Under the pieces are notes generated by a model. The model searched no databases. It was given only the letters and a program-made list of their open reading frames with translations, and was not told where the DNA came from. Made by a program: the position numbers and the translations under genes. A stretch of 34,748 nucleotides of DNA, taken from assembly GCF_011682045.1 (NCBI RefSeq), contig NZ_VVIW01000039.1, positions 1 to 34,748 on the forward strand, written 5' to 3'. Positions 1-8,501 of the stretch are shown piece after piece (the first letter of the stretch is position 1; every line of letters begins with the position of its first letter). Origin of the DNA: Massilia aquatica. GTDB taxonomy: Bacteria > Pseudomonadota > Gammaproteobacteria > Burkholderiales > Burkholderiaceae_D.

Positions 1-1
1 G

Positions 2-1087
2 GCCTTTGGGCTGGGGGGCCGGGGCCCGGGGGCCGTGGGCGCCGCGGGGCGGCGGGGGGTCTACGGGGCGCCCGCCTGGGTCCGCGGGCCGGGGGGTGCG
101 GGGGCGCCGCTGGGGGGCGACGCCGCCACCGGCGGCGCGGCCGCCACCACCGGCGCGGCCGGCGGCGCGGGCGGGGCCGGCGCTGCGGCGCCGGCGGCGC
201 GCGTAATCAACCTGCTGGCGGTCGGCGCACCCCAGCAAGTGATGCTCGAAGTAAAAATCGCCGAAGTCTCGAAAAGCTTGCTTGAACGCCTGGACGGCGG
301 GGTCAAGTGGGGCTTCGGCTCGGGCAGCTGGGCCACCACCCTGCTGGCCGATTTCATCACCGGCAATGCCCAGGCTGCGCTCGGGGTGCGCCGCGCCAGC
401 GGCAAGGGCGCCACGCTCGAGGCCCAGAAACAGGATGGCATCGTGCGCGTGCTGGCCGAGCCGAACGTGATGGCCGTCAGCGGCCAGGAAGGCAGTTTCC
501 TGGCCGGCGGCAGCATCTTCATCCCGGTGGCCCAGGACAACAACAAGGTCACCCTGGAAGAGAAGGAATTCGGAATCGGCCTGCGCTTTACCCCGACCGT
601 GCTGGCCGGCGGGCGCATCAACCTGAAGGTGGCGCCGCAAGTGTCGGAAGTCTCGCGCGAAGGGATCGGCATCTCGGCCGCCGGTTTTTCCGGCGGCGCG
701 GTGCTGCCCTTGATTACCACGCGGCGCGCCAGCACCACCTTGCAACTGCACGATGGCCAGAGCTTCGCTATCGGCGGCCTGATCAAGAACAACCTGATCG
801 CCAACCGCAAGGGCTTGCCGCTGCTGGGCGAGGTGCCGGTACTGGGGGCGCTGTTCCGCAGCACCGATTTCCAGCAAGACCGCACCGAACTGGTGTTTGT
901 CGTCACGGCCCATCTGGTCAAGCCGCTGCCGCCCGACTACAGCCTGCCCACCGACAGCCTGGCGCCGCTCTCGCGCGGCCAGGCGATGCTCGGCGCCGAT
1001 CTGGAAGGACTGCCGCAGCCATCGGCCGCAAGCGCGCCCGGGGCCGCCGCCAGGCCGGTGACGCACAGCGGTTTTGAATTGAAATAG
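2..1087 (+). CDS. rcpA: Tad/Flp pilus outer-membrane secretin (CpaC/RcpA family), 5' end missing
   Basis: This is the C-terminal part of the secretin that forms the outer-membrane pore of the Tad (Flp) pilus machine. The frame is open from base 2, so the start lies outside the window. From about base 205 the protein shows a typical secretin domain: the APQQVMLEVKIAEVS segment, a VSGQEGSFLAGG turn, a VTLEEKEFGIGLRFTPTV strand, and the closing GLPLLGEVPVLGALFRS and TELVFVVTAHLVKPL motifs that form the membrane barrel lip. A stretch of almost pure Gly and Ala (bases about 110-205) precedes it, and the first 100 bases are runs of G that may be low-quality contig edge. A short Pro/Ala-rich tail follows the barrel. 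The gene is followed after 9 bases by the small lipoprotein gene, as expected in a tad operon. Confidence 0.9.
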   Translation, partial: AFGLGGRGPGAVGAAGRRGVYGAPAWVRGPGGAGAPLGGDAATGGAAATTGAAGGAGGAGAAAPAARVINLLAVGAPQQVMLEVKIAEVSKSLLERLDGGVKWGFGSGSWATTLLADFITGNAQAALGVRRASGKGATLEAQKQDGIVRVLAEPNVMAVSGQEGSFLAGGSIFIPVAQDNNKVTLEEKEFGIGLRFTPTVLAGGRINLKVAPQVSEVSREGIGISAAGFSGGAVLPLITTRRASTTLQLHDGQSFAIGGLIKNNLIANRKGLPLLGEVPVLGALFRSTDFQQDRTELVFVVTAHLVKPLPPDYSLPTDSLAPLSRGQAMLGADLEGLPQPSAASAPGAAARPVTHSGFELK

Positions 1088-1096
1088 GAGAATGCC

Positions 1097-1369
1097 ATGA
1101 ATACCCGTATCGTTCCCCGCATCGCCAGCCTGCTGGCAGCCACGCTCTGGCTGGGCGCTTGCTCGAGCACCCCGCACTGGGACGCGCGCTTCGGCCAGTC
1201 GCTGCGCACCGCGCTTGCGGCCCAGGCCATCGACCCGGGCGCGGCGCACGCCAACCGCACCGTCAGCGGACTCGACGGCAAGAGCGCGGCCGCCGCCCAC
1301 GAGCGCTACCAGCGCTCGGCCGAGGCGCCCGCCGCGCTCGCGCCGATGGCTGTCGGTGCCGCAAAATGA
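1097..1369 (+). CDS. Small Tad-locus lipoprotein
   Basis: A 90-residue protein with a lipoprotein signal peptide: a hydrophobic N-terminus ending in the lipobox L-G-A-C, then SSTPHWD. The mature part contains an RFGQSLRTALAAQAIDPGAA segment and a GLDG turn, then an ERYQ stretch; from memory, short proteins of this pattern accompany secretin genes in betaproteobacterial tad loci. It occupies the place where CpaD lies in other tad clusters and may serve as a small pilotin-like or CpaD-like periplasmic factor, but that is inference from position. The ATG has a good ribosome binding site (AGGAGAA). Its stop codon overlaps the next start (ATGA), which suggests translational coupling. Confidence 0.8.
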   Translation: MNTRIVPRIASLLAATLWLGACSSTPHWDARFGQSLRTALAAQAIDPGAAHANRTVSGLDGKSAAAAHERYQRSAEAPAALAPMAVGAAK

Positions 1370-2865
1370 GCACGGCGCGCTTGCTTGCCCGGCGCCGCCA
1401 GCGCCAGCGCGGCTCCTACGCGATCGTGTTCGCGCTGATGCTGATGCCGCTGATGCTGATCGGCGGCATGGCCATCGACCTGTCGATGGCGTTCATGCGG
1501 CGCGCCGACCTGCAGGGCGCGGCCGACGCCGCCGCGCTGGCGGCGGCGCGTGCGCTCGACGGCAGCGCTGCAGGCATCACCAATGCCGAGCTGCAGGCCG
1601 GCGCCATCATCAATGCCAGCTTTTTCGGCTTTACCAGAATGCGCTGGGCGTCTGCCGCGCTGAGCTTTAGCGAGCGCCCGGATGCGGGCGGCCCATGGTT
1701 CTCGGTGGGCGATGCCGGCAGCGAGGCCAACCGCACGCGGATGCGCTATGCGCGCATCGACACCAGCGGCCTCGATGGCCTGTCCGGCAGCGTGCGCACC
1801 GTATTTGCCGCCGCCATCGATCCGCTCTACGCCACCCTGAAAGTGAGCACGCGCGCAGTGGCCGGGCGCAGCACGGTGCAGGTGACCCCGCTGGCCATCT
1901 GCGCCCTCGACAACCAGCGTCACCAGGCGCGCGTCAACGGCACCGCCCCAAGCCAGCTGACCGAGCTGATCGAGCACGGGTTCCGGCGCGGGGTCAACTA
2001 CAATCTGCTCAATCTGAACCCGGGCGGCGCCGACCCGCTGCATTTTCAGGTCAACCCGATCGATTTTCCGCCCGCCACCGAAAGCGCTTCGCACCGCGGC
2101 CTCGAGGCGCTGCGGCCGATGGTGTGCAGCGGCACCCTGGCGCGGCCTTTCCTGCCCGAGAATGCGACGCTGTATGTGCGGCGCGACTTCCCGCCCTCGC
2201 TGGCGGACGAACTCAATTCGCGTTTCGGCACCATTGCCGGCAGCGCCTCGACCTGCGATTCGACAGCGGCCCCGGCCGATACCAACGTCAAGGAATACAC
2301 CGTGCCCGCGTTCTGGACGGATCTGCCGGCCACCATTCCCGCGCGCACTGCGCTCAGGGGCAGCGCGCGCCCCTACGAAGATGCGGTGAAAAATCGCCTG
2401 GTCACGATTGCCGACATGGATAAGGCTGTCGACCCCAGCAAAGCGGAAGACTATGGACCGCTGTGGGCATTCGCCAAGCCGCTGCAGTTTCCGGGCCCTG
2501 GCGCGAACACGCCGGGCGTCACCTTCCTCAAGGCCGACTGGCCCACGCTGTACCCGGTCAAGACCGGCCAGGTCAAGGCCGCCTCGATCGCGCCGGGCGA
2601 CAGCGCCGCCATGCCTTACGACGCAAGCTCGAGCACGTTCCGGACGGCGCCTATGCCCGGCAGCTACCCCAGGCTCAAGGGCCGCAGGATCCTTAACATT
2701 GCGCTGCTGTCATGTCCGGTGACGGGCAGCACGGCGACGGTGCTGGCGGTGGGGCGCTTTTTGATGACCTCGCGCGCGACCATATCGCCGCCGGCGGTGT
2801 ACGCCGAATTCGGCGGCCTGGCCGAGCCAGCCACCCTCGCTTCTTCCACCGTCCTGTTCCGATGA
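1366..2865 (+). CDS. tadG: TadG-like Flp pilus assembly protein
   Basis: A 499-residue protein with a short basic N-terminus (RRRQRQRGS), one hydrophobic membrane segment (about residues 20-41, rich in Leu and Met) and then the RRADLQGAADAAALAAARAL helix that is typical of TadG/TadE-like N-termini (TadE/G-like, Flp assembly). The rest is a large extracytoplasmic domain with several Cys residues and no recognised motif. TadG is an inner-membrane-anchored component needed for Tad pilus biogenesis; its exact role is not settled. The frame stays open far upstream, but the ATG at 1366 overlaps the previous stop and precedes the basic-plus-membrane N-terminus, so I chose it. It ends in another ATGA overlap with the TadE gene. 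Confidence 0.85.
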   Translation: MSTARLLARRRQRQRGSYAIVFALMLMPLMLIGGMAIDLSMAFMRRADLQGAADAAALAAARALDGSAAGITNAELQAGAIINASFFGFTRMRWASAALSFSERPDAGGPWFSVGDAGSEANRTRMRYARIDTSGLDGLSGSVRTVFAAAIDPLYATLKVSTRAVAGRSTVQVTPLAICALDNQRHQARVNGTAPSQLTELIEHGFRRGVNYNLLNLNPGGADPLHFQVNPIDFPPATESASHRGLEALRPMVCSGTLARPFLPENATLYVRRDFPPSLADELNSRFGTIAGSASTCDSTAAPADTNVKEYTVPAFWTDLPATIPARTALRGSARPYEDAVKNRLVTIADMDKAVDPSKAEDYGPLWAFAKPLQFPGPGANTPGVTFLKADWPTLYPVKTGQVKAASIAPGDSAAMPYDASSSTFRTAPMPGSYPRLKGRRILNIALLSCPVTGSTATVLAVGRFLMTSRATISPPAVYAEFGGLAEPATLASSTVLFR

Positions 2866-3350
2866 AAGGGTCCGCCATCATGCCATCCCGTATCCCGCGC
2901 CGCACCCGCGGTATCGCCCACATCGAACTGGCCCTGATCCTGATGACCATGGCCACGCTGCTGCCGCTCATCTTCAGCTTCGGTCAGATCTTCTATGTGT
3001 ATTCGGTGCTCAAGCAGGCCAACAAGGACGCCGCCGCGTCGCTGGCCACGGTCCCGATGGCCGAGTGGGTCGTCAGTGAGCCGATCAACAGTCCCATGAA
3101 GGTGCGCGCGATCGCCATCGCCGAGCGGGCCATGGCCAGCGCCGGCATCGGCCCGGAGCTTGCGCTGATACCGCATTTCTCCTGCAAGCGCGGGGGCTTC
3201 GACGAGACGTCCTGCGGCGGTGTCGAGCGGCCCGACTTGATCACGGTCAGCCTGCAGGTGAGGATGCCGATGGGCGCCATCATGGATCTGTTCAAGGTCG
3301 GCGAATCCCTGATGGTCCGTACCAGCGTGACCGTTCCTTATCACAACTGA
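2862..3350 (+). CDS. TadE-like minor pseudopilin
   Basis: A 162-residue protein with the pseudopilin-type N-terminus seen in TadE family proteins: basic residues (RIPRRTRG), an IAHIELALIL segment with a Glu followed by about 25 hydrophobic residues, then a helix with VYSVLKQANKDAAAS. TadE-like proteins are processed by the prepilin peptidase TadV and contribute to Flp pilus assembly. Two Cys residues in the C-terminal half (SCKRGGFDETSCGG) may form a disulfide. The start at 2862 overlaps the tadG stop (ATGA); ATG 2880 is an alternative giving 156 residues. The next gene is a second TadE-like protein, which is usual for these loci. Confidence 0.8.
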   Translation: MKGSAIMPSRIPRRTRGIAHIELALILMTMATLLPLIFSFGQIFYVYSVLKQANKDAAASLATVPMAEWVVSEPINSPMKVRAIAIAERAMASAGIGPELALIPHFSCKRGGFDETSCGGVERPDLITVSLQVRMPMGAIMDLFKVGESLMVRTSVTVPYHN

Positions 3351-3363
3351 GCACCCGACAACG

Positions 3364-3963
3364 ATGATCAACCTTCCAGCCAGCCGCCACGACCGTCCGC
3401 AGCGGCGCGCCCGCCAGCGCGGCGCCACGCTCATCGAGTTCGCCCTGACCCTGCCGCTCTTCCTGCTGTTCATGCTGGGCCTGTTCGAAGTGGCGCGCGC
3501 GATGTATTTGTGGAACGCGCTGGCCGACGCCACCCGCAACGCCGCGCGCGCGGCCGCCACGATCGACGCCAACGACAAGGATGCGCTGGCGGCTCTGAAC
3601 CAGGACGCCGGCGTGGCGCCACGCGCGGGCGGCATGGTGCTCGGCGCGGCCGGGGGCGACGCGCGTCTCGTGATCGCCCACCTGCGCAGCGATTTCACCC
3701 CGGTCAGCGCCGTGCCGGCCTGCCCCTCGCGCAACATTATCAACTGTAACGCCAAACCGGACGGGTCCACCTGCGTGCGCTACGTGCAAGCGCGCCTGTG
3801 CGCGCCCGGGGCCGGCGCCGAATGCGTGCCGGCCAGCTACAAGCCGCTGTTCAGCGGCCAGTATCTCGCATGGAGTTTTCCCTACCCGACTTTTGCCACC
3901 GTCACGCCGGCGGGCTCGCTCGGCCACCAGAGCGGCGTGACCGAAGCCTGCCCCGCTTTCTGA
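3364..3963 (+). CDS. tadE: TadE-like pilus assembly protein
   Basis: A 199-residue TadE family protein. After a basic N-terminus (RQRRARQRG) comes the family signature ATLIEFALTLPLFLLFMLGL, in which the Glu follows the processing region, then FEVARAMYLWNALADATRNAARAAA. This N-terminus is closer to the TadE consensus than that of the preceding paralogue. The C-terminal domain has several Cys residues (CPSRNIINC, CVRYVQARLC) that could pair in the periplasm. It is expected to be cleaved by the Tad prepilin peptidase, which is not in the window. The start codon has no clear ribosome binding site and lies 13 bases after the upstream stop, so coupled translation is likely. Confidence 0.85.
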   Translation: MINLPASRHDRPQRRARQRGATLIEFALTLPLFLLFMLGLFEVARAMYLWNALADATRNAARAAATIDANDKDALAALNQDAGVAPRAGGMVLGAAGGDARLVIAHLRSDFTPVSAVPACPSRNIINCNAKPDGSTCVRYVQARLCAPGAGAECVPASYKPLFSGQYLAWSFPYPTFATVTPAGSLGHQSGVTEACPAF

Positions 3964-3995
3964 CCGAAGCGCGCCCCCACCCACGAGGATGTTCC

Positions 3996-5171
3996 ATGAA
4001 AGCTTTACTGATTACCCAAGACAGCCAGCTGCAAGCCGAAATCGCCGCCCAGGGCGCCGCGCGCATGCCGCCCGTGACCCTGGTGGCGGTGCGCAGCCGC
4101 CTGCGCGATGCGATCGAGCGGGTGCTGCCCGAGACCCCGGCGCTGGTGATCGTCGACGCCAGCGGTCTCGATGAAGACGAGGCCGAGCTGCTGGTACGCC
4201 TGGCCAGGCTGTATCCGGGCGCGATCTTCATGCTGCTCACGCGCGACCAGCAGCAGAACCTGCTGATCCGTGCCATGCGCGCCGGCGTGCGCGAAGTGCT
4301 GCAGCTGCCGCTGGTGCACAGCGCCTTCCACGACGCCATCAACCGCATCGCCGACGCCGCCAATGCGGGCAAGGTGTGCGACGGCAAGGTGCTGGCCTTC
4401 ATCTCGTGCAAGGGCGGCAGCGGCGCCACCTTTTTGTCGACCAATTTCGCCTACGCCCTGGCCAGCCTGGCCGACAAGAAGGTGATCCTGATCGACCTGC
4501 ACGGCCAGTTCGGCGACGCCACCCTGTATGTGTCGGACCAGAAGCCGGCCATGACCCTGTCCGACGTGTGCAGCCAGATCGCGCGCATCGACGGCGCCTT
4601 CCTGGACTCCTGCCTGGTGCACGTGACGCCCAGTTTCGGGATCCTGGCCGCGGCCGACGACCCGGCCCACGCGGTCGAACTGAAACCCGAGCAGATGGAC
4701 GCGATCCTGCGCGTGGCGCGCCAGCACTACGACTACGTGGTGCTCGACGTGGGACGCCAGATCGACGCCATTTCGCTGCGCGCGCTCGACAACGCCGACG
4801 CCATCTATCCGGTGCTGCAACTGGCCCTGCCCGACCTGCGCGACGGGCGCCGCCTGCTCGACATCTTCCGCTCGCTCGGCTACGCCAACGACAACACGCG
4901 CCTGATCGTGAACCGCTACGAAAAGGGCGGGCGCCTGCGCCTGCAGGATGTGCAGGCCTCGCTCGGCGCCGAAGTCATGCACACGGTGCCGAACGACTAC
5001 GTGAACGTGACCGATTCGGTGAACCAGGGCGTGCCGGTGCTGCAACTGTCGCGCGCCAGCCCGGTGGCGCGCAGCCTGGCTGAACTGGTCGAGCTGGTGA
5101 CCGCGCGCCGCGTGCCGGAAGCGAAGGGTCTGCTCACGCGCCTGTTCGGGCGCGCCGAAGTCGAACAATAA
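3996..5171 (+). CDS. tadZ: Tad localisation ATPase-like protein TadZ/CpaE
   Basis: A 391-residue protein of the CpaE/TadZ family, which places the Tad apparatus at the cell pole. Residues 1-125 resemble an atypical response-regulator receiver domain (LVIVDASG strand and an AMRAGVREVLQLP segment). A MinD/ParA-type ATPase domain starts near residue 130 with a deviant Walker A, CKGGSGAT (138-145): the signature Lys139 is present, but the usual GKT is GAT. A Walker A'-like strand VILIDLHGQFGD follows. Changes of this kind are known in TadZ proteins and are linked to weak or absent ATP hydrolysis. The ATG at 3996 has an upstream GAGGAT; in-frame codons further upstream overlap tadE and are unlikely starts. 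The tadA ATPase gene follows after 18 bases. Confidence 0.88.
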   Translation: MKALLITQDSQLQAEIAAQGAARMPPVTLVAVRSRLRDAIERVLPETPALVIVDASGLDEDEAELLVRLARLYPGAIFMLLTRDQQQNLLIRAMRAGVREVLQLPLVHSAFHDAINRIADAANAGKVCDGKVLAFISCKGGSGATFLSTNFAYALASLADKKVILIDLHGQFGDATLYVSDQKPAMTLSDVCSQIARIDGAFLDSCLVHVTPSFGILAAADDPAHAVELKPEQMDAILRVARQHYDYVVLDVGRQIDAISLRALDNADAIYPVLQLALPDLRDGRRLLDIFRSLGYANDNTRLIVNRYEKGGRLRLQDVQASLGAEVMHTVPNDYVNVTDSVNQGVPVLQLSRASPVARSLAELVELVTARRVPEAKGLLTRLFGRAEVEQ

Positions 5172-5189
5172 CCCACCCAGGAGAATCCC

Positions 5190-6536
5190 ATGACCTTACG
5201 CGAGCGCCTGACGGCGAGCGAGGACAGCCGCCACAGCCAGCCGGCCGAGCCGGAGTCGTCCAACCATGCTTACCACGACCTGAAGAAAAACATGCACCAG
5301 ATGGTGCTCGACCGGATCGACCTGGAACGCTTGAAGCGCCTCACGCCCGAGCAGTTCAAGCACGAGCTGGGCCTGCTGGTGCAGCACATCATCGAAGAAG
5401 AACACATCGTGCTCAACCAGCACGAACGGCACGACCTGGTGCTCGACATCCAGCACGAAATGCTCGGCTTCGGCCCGCTCGAGTCGCTGCTGGCCGACCC
5501 CACCGTCTCGGACATCCTGGTCAACACCTACAACCAGGTCTACGTGGAGCGGCGCGGACGGCTGGAACTGACCGACATCACCTTCCACGACAGCGCCCAC
5601 CTGATGAAGATCATCGACAAGATCGTCTCGCGGGTCGGGCGCCGGGTCGATGAATCGAGCCCGATGGTCGACGCCCGCCTGCCCGACGGCTCGCGCGTGA
5701 ACGCCATCATTCCGCCGCTGGCGGTCGATGGCGCGATCCTGTCGATCCGGCGTTTTTCGGCCACCCCGCTGACGGTCGAGAACCTGCTGCGCTTTAAAAG
5801 CATGACCCCGCCCATGGTGCAGGTGCTGCAGTCGCTCGGGCACTCGAAGATCAACATCCTGATCTCGGGCGGCACCGGCAGCGGCAAGACCACCCTGCTC
5901 AACCTGCTGTCGGGCTTCATTCCGGCCAACGAGCGCATCATCACCATCGAAGACGCGGCCGAACTGCAGATGCGCCAGCCGCACGTGGTGCGACTCGAAA
6001 CGCGTCCGCCGAATATCGAAGGCAAGGGCGAAGTGACCCAGCGCGCGCTGGTGCGCAACGCGTTGCGCATGCGGCCCGACCGCATCATCCTGGGCGAGGT
6101 GCGCGGGGCCGAAGCGATGGACATGCTGCAAGCGATGAACACCGGGCACGAAGGCTCGCTGGCGACGATCCACTCGAACACCCCGCGCGACGCCCTGGCG
6201 CGCCTGGAAAACATGGTCGGCATGGCCGGCGTGACCTTGACCCCGCGCGCGGTGCGCCAGCAGATCTGCTCGGCGATTACGGTGGTGCTGCAGGTCACGC
6301 GCCTGACCGACGGCGCGCGCAAGCTGGTCAGCCTGCAGGAAATCACCGGCATGGAAGGCGAGATGATCGCCATGCAAGAGATTTTTTGCTTCGAGCAGAC
6401 CGGGGTCGACGCCGAGGGCAAGGTGATCGGGCATTTCCGCGCCACCGGCGTGCGCCCGCGTTTCGCCGACCGCCTGCGCCTGTTCGGCGCTCCCGTGCCC
6501 GACTCGGCCTTCGACCCGAGCCGCATTTTCGAATAG
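5190..6536 (+). CDS. tadA: Tad pilus secretion ATPase TadA/CpaF
   Basis: A 448-residue cytoplasmic hexameric ATPase that powers Flp pilus extension and retraction, of the VirB11/PulE (T2SSE) superfamily, CpaF branch. Visible motifs are Walker [10 protein letters not shown] (227-235), the Asp box ITIEDAAEL (about 251-259), Walker [13 protein letters not shown] (298-309) and the His box [13 protein letters not shown] (318-330). The N-terminal domain (about 30-190) includes [20 protein letters not shown], typical of CpaF. Length and all catalytic boxes are intact. The start has a good ribosome binding site (CAGGAGAA). It sits between tadZ and tadB, the usual order. Confidence 0.95.
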   Translation: MTLRERLTASEDSRHSQPAEPESSNHAYHDLKKNMHQMVLDRIDLERLKRLTPEQFKHELGLLVQHIIEEEHIVLNQHERHDLVLDIQHEMLGFGPLESLLADPTVSDILVNTYNQVYVERRGRLELTDITFHDSAHLMKIIDKIVSRVGRRVDESSPMVDARLPDGSRVNAIIPPLAVDGAILSIRRFSATPLTVENLLRFKSMTPPMVQVLQSLGHSKINILISGGTGSGKTTLLNLLSGFIPANERIITIEDAAELQMRQPHVVRLETRPPNIEGKGEVTQRALVRNALRMRPDRIILGEVRGAEAMDMLQAMNTGHEGSLATIHSNTPRDALARLENMVGMAGVTLTPRAVRQQICSAITVVLQVTRLTDGARKLVSLQEITGMEGEMIAMQEIFCFEQTGVDAEGKVIGHFRATGVRPRFADRLRLFGAPVPDSAFDPSRIFE

Positions 6537-6544
6537 GAGCGGGC

Positions 6545-7522
6545 ATGGATTATGTCTTCTACGCTTTTGCCGTGCTGCTGTTCGCGGCCGTGATCCTGAT
6601 GGTCGAGGGCGGCTGGCTGCTGTGGTCGGAAACGCGCGGCGGCGGCGCCATGCGCATCGCGCGCCGCCTGCGCGTGATGTCGGGCGGCACCGACAGCGAG
6701 GGCGGCACAATCTCGATTCTCAAGCGGCGCCGCTACAGCGCGTCCGACACCCTCGACGGCGCGCTGCAGCGCCTTGGCCCGGCGCACGCCATCGACCGCC
6801 TGCTGATGCAGGCCGGGGTCAACTGGATGGTGGCGCAGTTCCTGGCGGCCTCGCTGACCTTGCTGTGCGCGGCGGCGCTGGCGGCGCACGCCTGGGACAC
6901 GCCAACCTTGCTGACCTGGGCGCTGCTGCTGGGCGGGGCCGGCCTGCCGTACGGCGTGCTGCGCCGCGCGCGCGCCAAGCGCCTCGGCAAGATCGAACAG
7001 CAGTTACCCGAGGCGGCCGACTTCCTGGCGCGCGCCATGCGCGCCGGCCACTCGTTTACCAACGTGCTGCAAATGGTCGGCAGCGAACTGCCCGAGCCGC
7101 TCAGCGGCGAGTTCCGCATCGTGCACCAGGAAATCAACTACGGCGTGCCGATGAACGAAGCGCTGCACAGCCTGGCCGAACGGGTGCCCCTGACCGACCT
7201 GCGCTACATGGTGATCGCGGTGCTGATCCAGCGCGAATCGGGCGGCAACCTGGCCGAAATCCTGGGCAACATCGGCCACATCATCCGCGAGCGCCTCAAG
7301 CTGCTCGGCCAGATCCGGGTGCTGTCGGCCGAAGGGCGCATCTCGGCCTGGATCCTGGGCGTGCTGCCGTTCGCGGTCACCGCCATGATGTACCTGACCA
7401 ACCCCCAGTACATCAGCATGCTGTGGACCGATCCCGGAGGCGTGACCCTGCTGTGCTACGCCGGCGCGATGATCAGCATCGGCGTGCTGTGGCTGCGCAA
7501 ACTGATTCATATTCGCGTCTAG
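6545..7522 (+). CDS. tadB: Tad inner-membrane platform protein TadB
   Basis: A 325-residue polytopic membrane protein with a T2SSF (GspF-like) domain. The N-terminal segment (YVFYAFAVLLFAAVILM) is membrane-spanning. A cytoplasmic stretch follows, then a hydrophobic pair at about 95-140. The T2SSF core begins near LPEAADFLARAMRAGHSF and includes EINYGVPMNEALHSLAERVP and QRESGGNLAEILGNIGHIIRER. C-terminal membrane helices close the protein. TadB pairs with TadC as the platform on which TadA acts. ATG 6545 has a nearby TAGGAGCGGGC ribosome binding site and lies 8 bases after the tadA stop; the frame extends further upstream inside tadA, which I reject as coding. Confidence 0.93.
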   Translation: MDYVFYAFAVLLFAAVILMVEGGWLLWSETRGGGAMRIARRLRVMSGGTDSEGGTISILKRRRYSASDTLDGALQRLGPAHAIDRLLMQAGVNWMVAQFLAASLTLLCAAALAAHAWDTPTLLTWALLLGGAGLPYGVLRRARAKRLGKIEQQLPEAADFLARAMRAGHSFTNVLQMVGSELPEPLSGEFRIVHQEINYGVPMNEALHSLAERVPLTDLRYMVIAVLIQRESGGNLAEILGNIGHIIRERLKLLGQIRVLSAEGRISAWILGVLPFAVTAMMYLTNPQYISMLWTDPGGVTLLCYAGAMISIGVLWLRKLIHIRV

Positions 7523-7531
7523 GAGAAAGCC

Positions 7532-8470
7532 ATGAGCGGCTCGCAATTACTGTTTCTGCTGATCGTGTTCGGCGTCGTGGTCGGCCTGGCGGCACTGGCC
7601 ATGGCCACCTTCTGGCCCGGCTACATGCGCCAGCGCCTCAAGCGCGTGGGGGCCGCCAGCGCCGAGACCAGCGTGGGGCGCAACGATGGCTGGGTGGAAA
7701 AGGTGGCCAAGGTGGCGCAGCCGTTCGGCGCCCTGTCGCTGCCCGAGCAGGGCTGGGAAAAGTCGCCCCTGCGCACCCGTTTCATGAACGCCGGCTGGCG
7801 CGGGCCATCGGTGGCGCCCCTGTATTTCGCCGCCAAGACCCTGCTGGCGCTGTTGCTGCCGGCGCTGGCCGGGCTCTGGCTGGCGCTCTCGAGCAAGGTA
7901 ATGAGCGGACAATTCATCATGTTCGTGCTGCTGGGCATGGCCACCTGCGGCTATTACCTGCCCAACGTGGTGCTCGAAGTGATTGCGCGGCGCCGCCGGC
8001 GCGAAATTTTCGAGTCGATTCCCGATGCGCTCGACCTGCTGACGGTATGCGTGGAAGCGGGCCTGAGCCTGGAGCGCGCGCTGATCAAGGTGGCCGGCGA
8101 AATCCACATCAAGTCGATCGTGCTGGCCCAGGAAATGCAGCTGGTGCTGATGGAAATGCGGGCCGGCTTCAGCAAGGAAAAAGCGCTGCGCAACTTTGCC
8201 CTGCGCAGCGGCGTGGAAGACGTCGACACGCTGGTGGCGATGATGATCCAGTCCGAGCGCTTCGGCACCAGCATGGGCACCTCGCTGCGCGTGCATGCCG
8301 ACACCTTGCGCACCAAGCGGCGCCAGATGGCCGAGGAACAAGCGGCCAAGATCGGCGTCAAGCTGATGTTTCCCCTGATTTTCTTTATCTTCCCGACCCT
8401 GCTGATGGTCCTGCTCGGCCCGGCCGGCATGCAGATCATGCGCACGCTCAGGTCGGTCAACGGACACTGA
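7532..8470 (+). CDS. tadC: Tad inner-membrane platform protein TadC
   Basis: A 312-residue membrane protein with a T2SSF domain. It has an N-terminal membrane helix, two helices around residues 90-150 (LLALLLPALAGLWLAL and FVLLGMATCGYYLPNVVLE), the T2SSF motif region IPDALDLLTVCVEAGLSLERAL and QSERFGTSMGTSLRVHADTLR, then a final hydrophobic helix (LMFPLIFFIFPTLLMVLLGP). This sequence closely fits TadC and not TadB. It follows tadB by 9 bases with an AGGAGAAAG ribosome binding site. With TadB it forms the base of the pilus motor. Confidence 0.93.
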   Translation: MSGSQLLFLLIVFGVVVGLAALAMATFWPGYMRQRLKRVGAASAETSVGRNDGWVEKVAKVAQPFGALSLPEQGWEKSPLRTRFMNAGWRGPSVAPLYFAAKTLLALLLPALAGLWLALSSKVMSGQFIMFVLLGMATCGYYLPNVVLEVIARRRRREIFESIPDALDLLTVCVEAGLSLERALIKVAGEIHIKSIVLAQEMQLVLMEMRAGFSKEKALRNFALRSGVEDVDTLVAMMIQSERFGTSMGTSLRVHADTLRTKRRQMAEEQAAKIGVKLMFPLIFFIFPTLLMVLLGPAGMQIMRTLRSVNGH

Positions 8471-8501
8471 CGTCCCTGCATCCCCTCAACCGGAGCCGTT
8501 C

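Noticed and set aside
61-921. Long open frame on the minus strand opposite the secretin
   Set aside because: It is antisense to a strongly recognised secretin domain; long antisense frames are normal in G+C-rich DNA with this codon use, and its protein has no recognisable pattern.
5196-6710. 504-codon minus-strand frame opposite tadA
   Set aside because: Antisense to the TadA ATPase with all its catalytic boxes intact; low-complexity composition.
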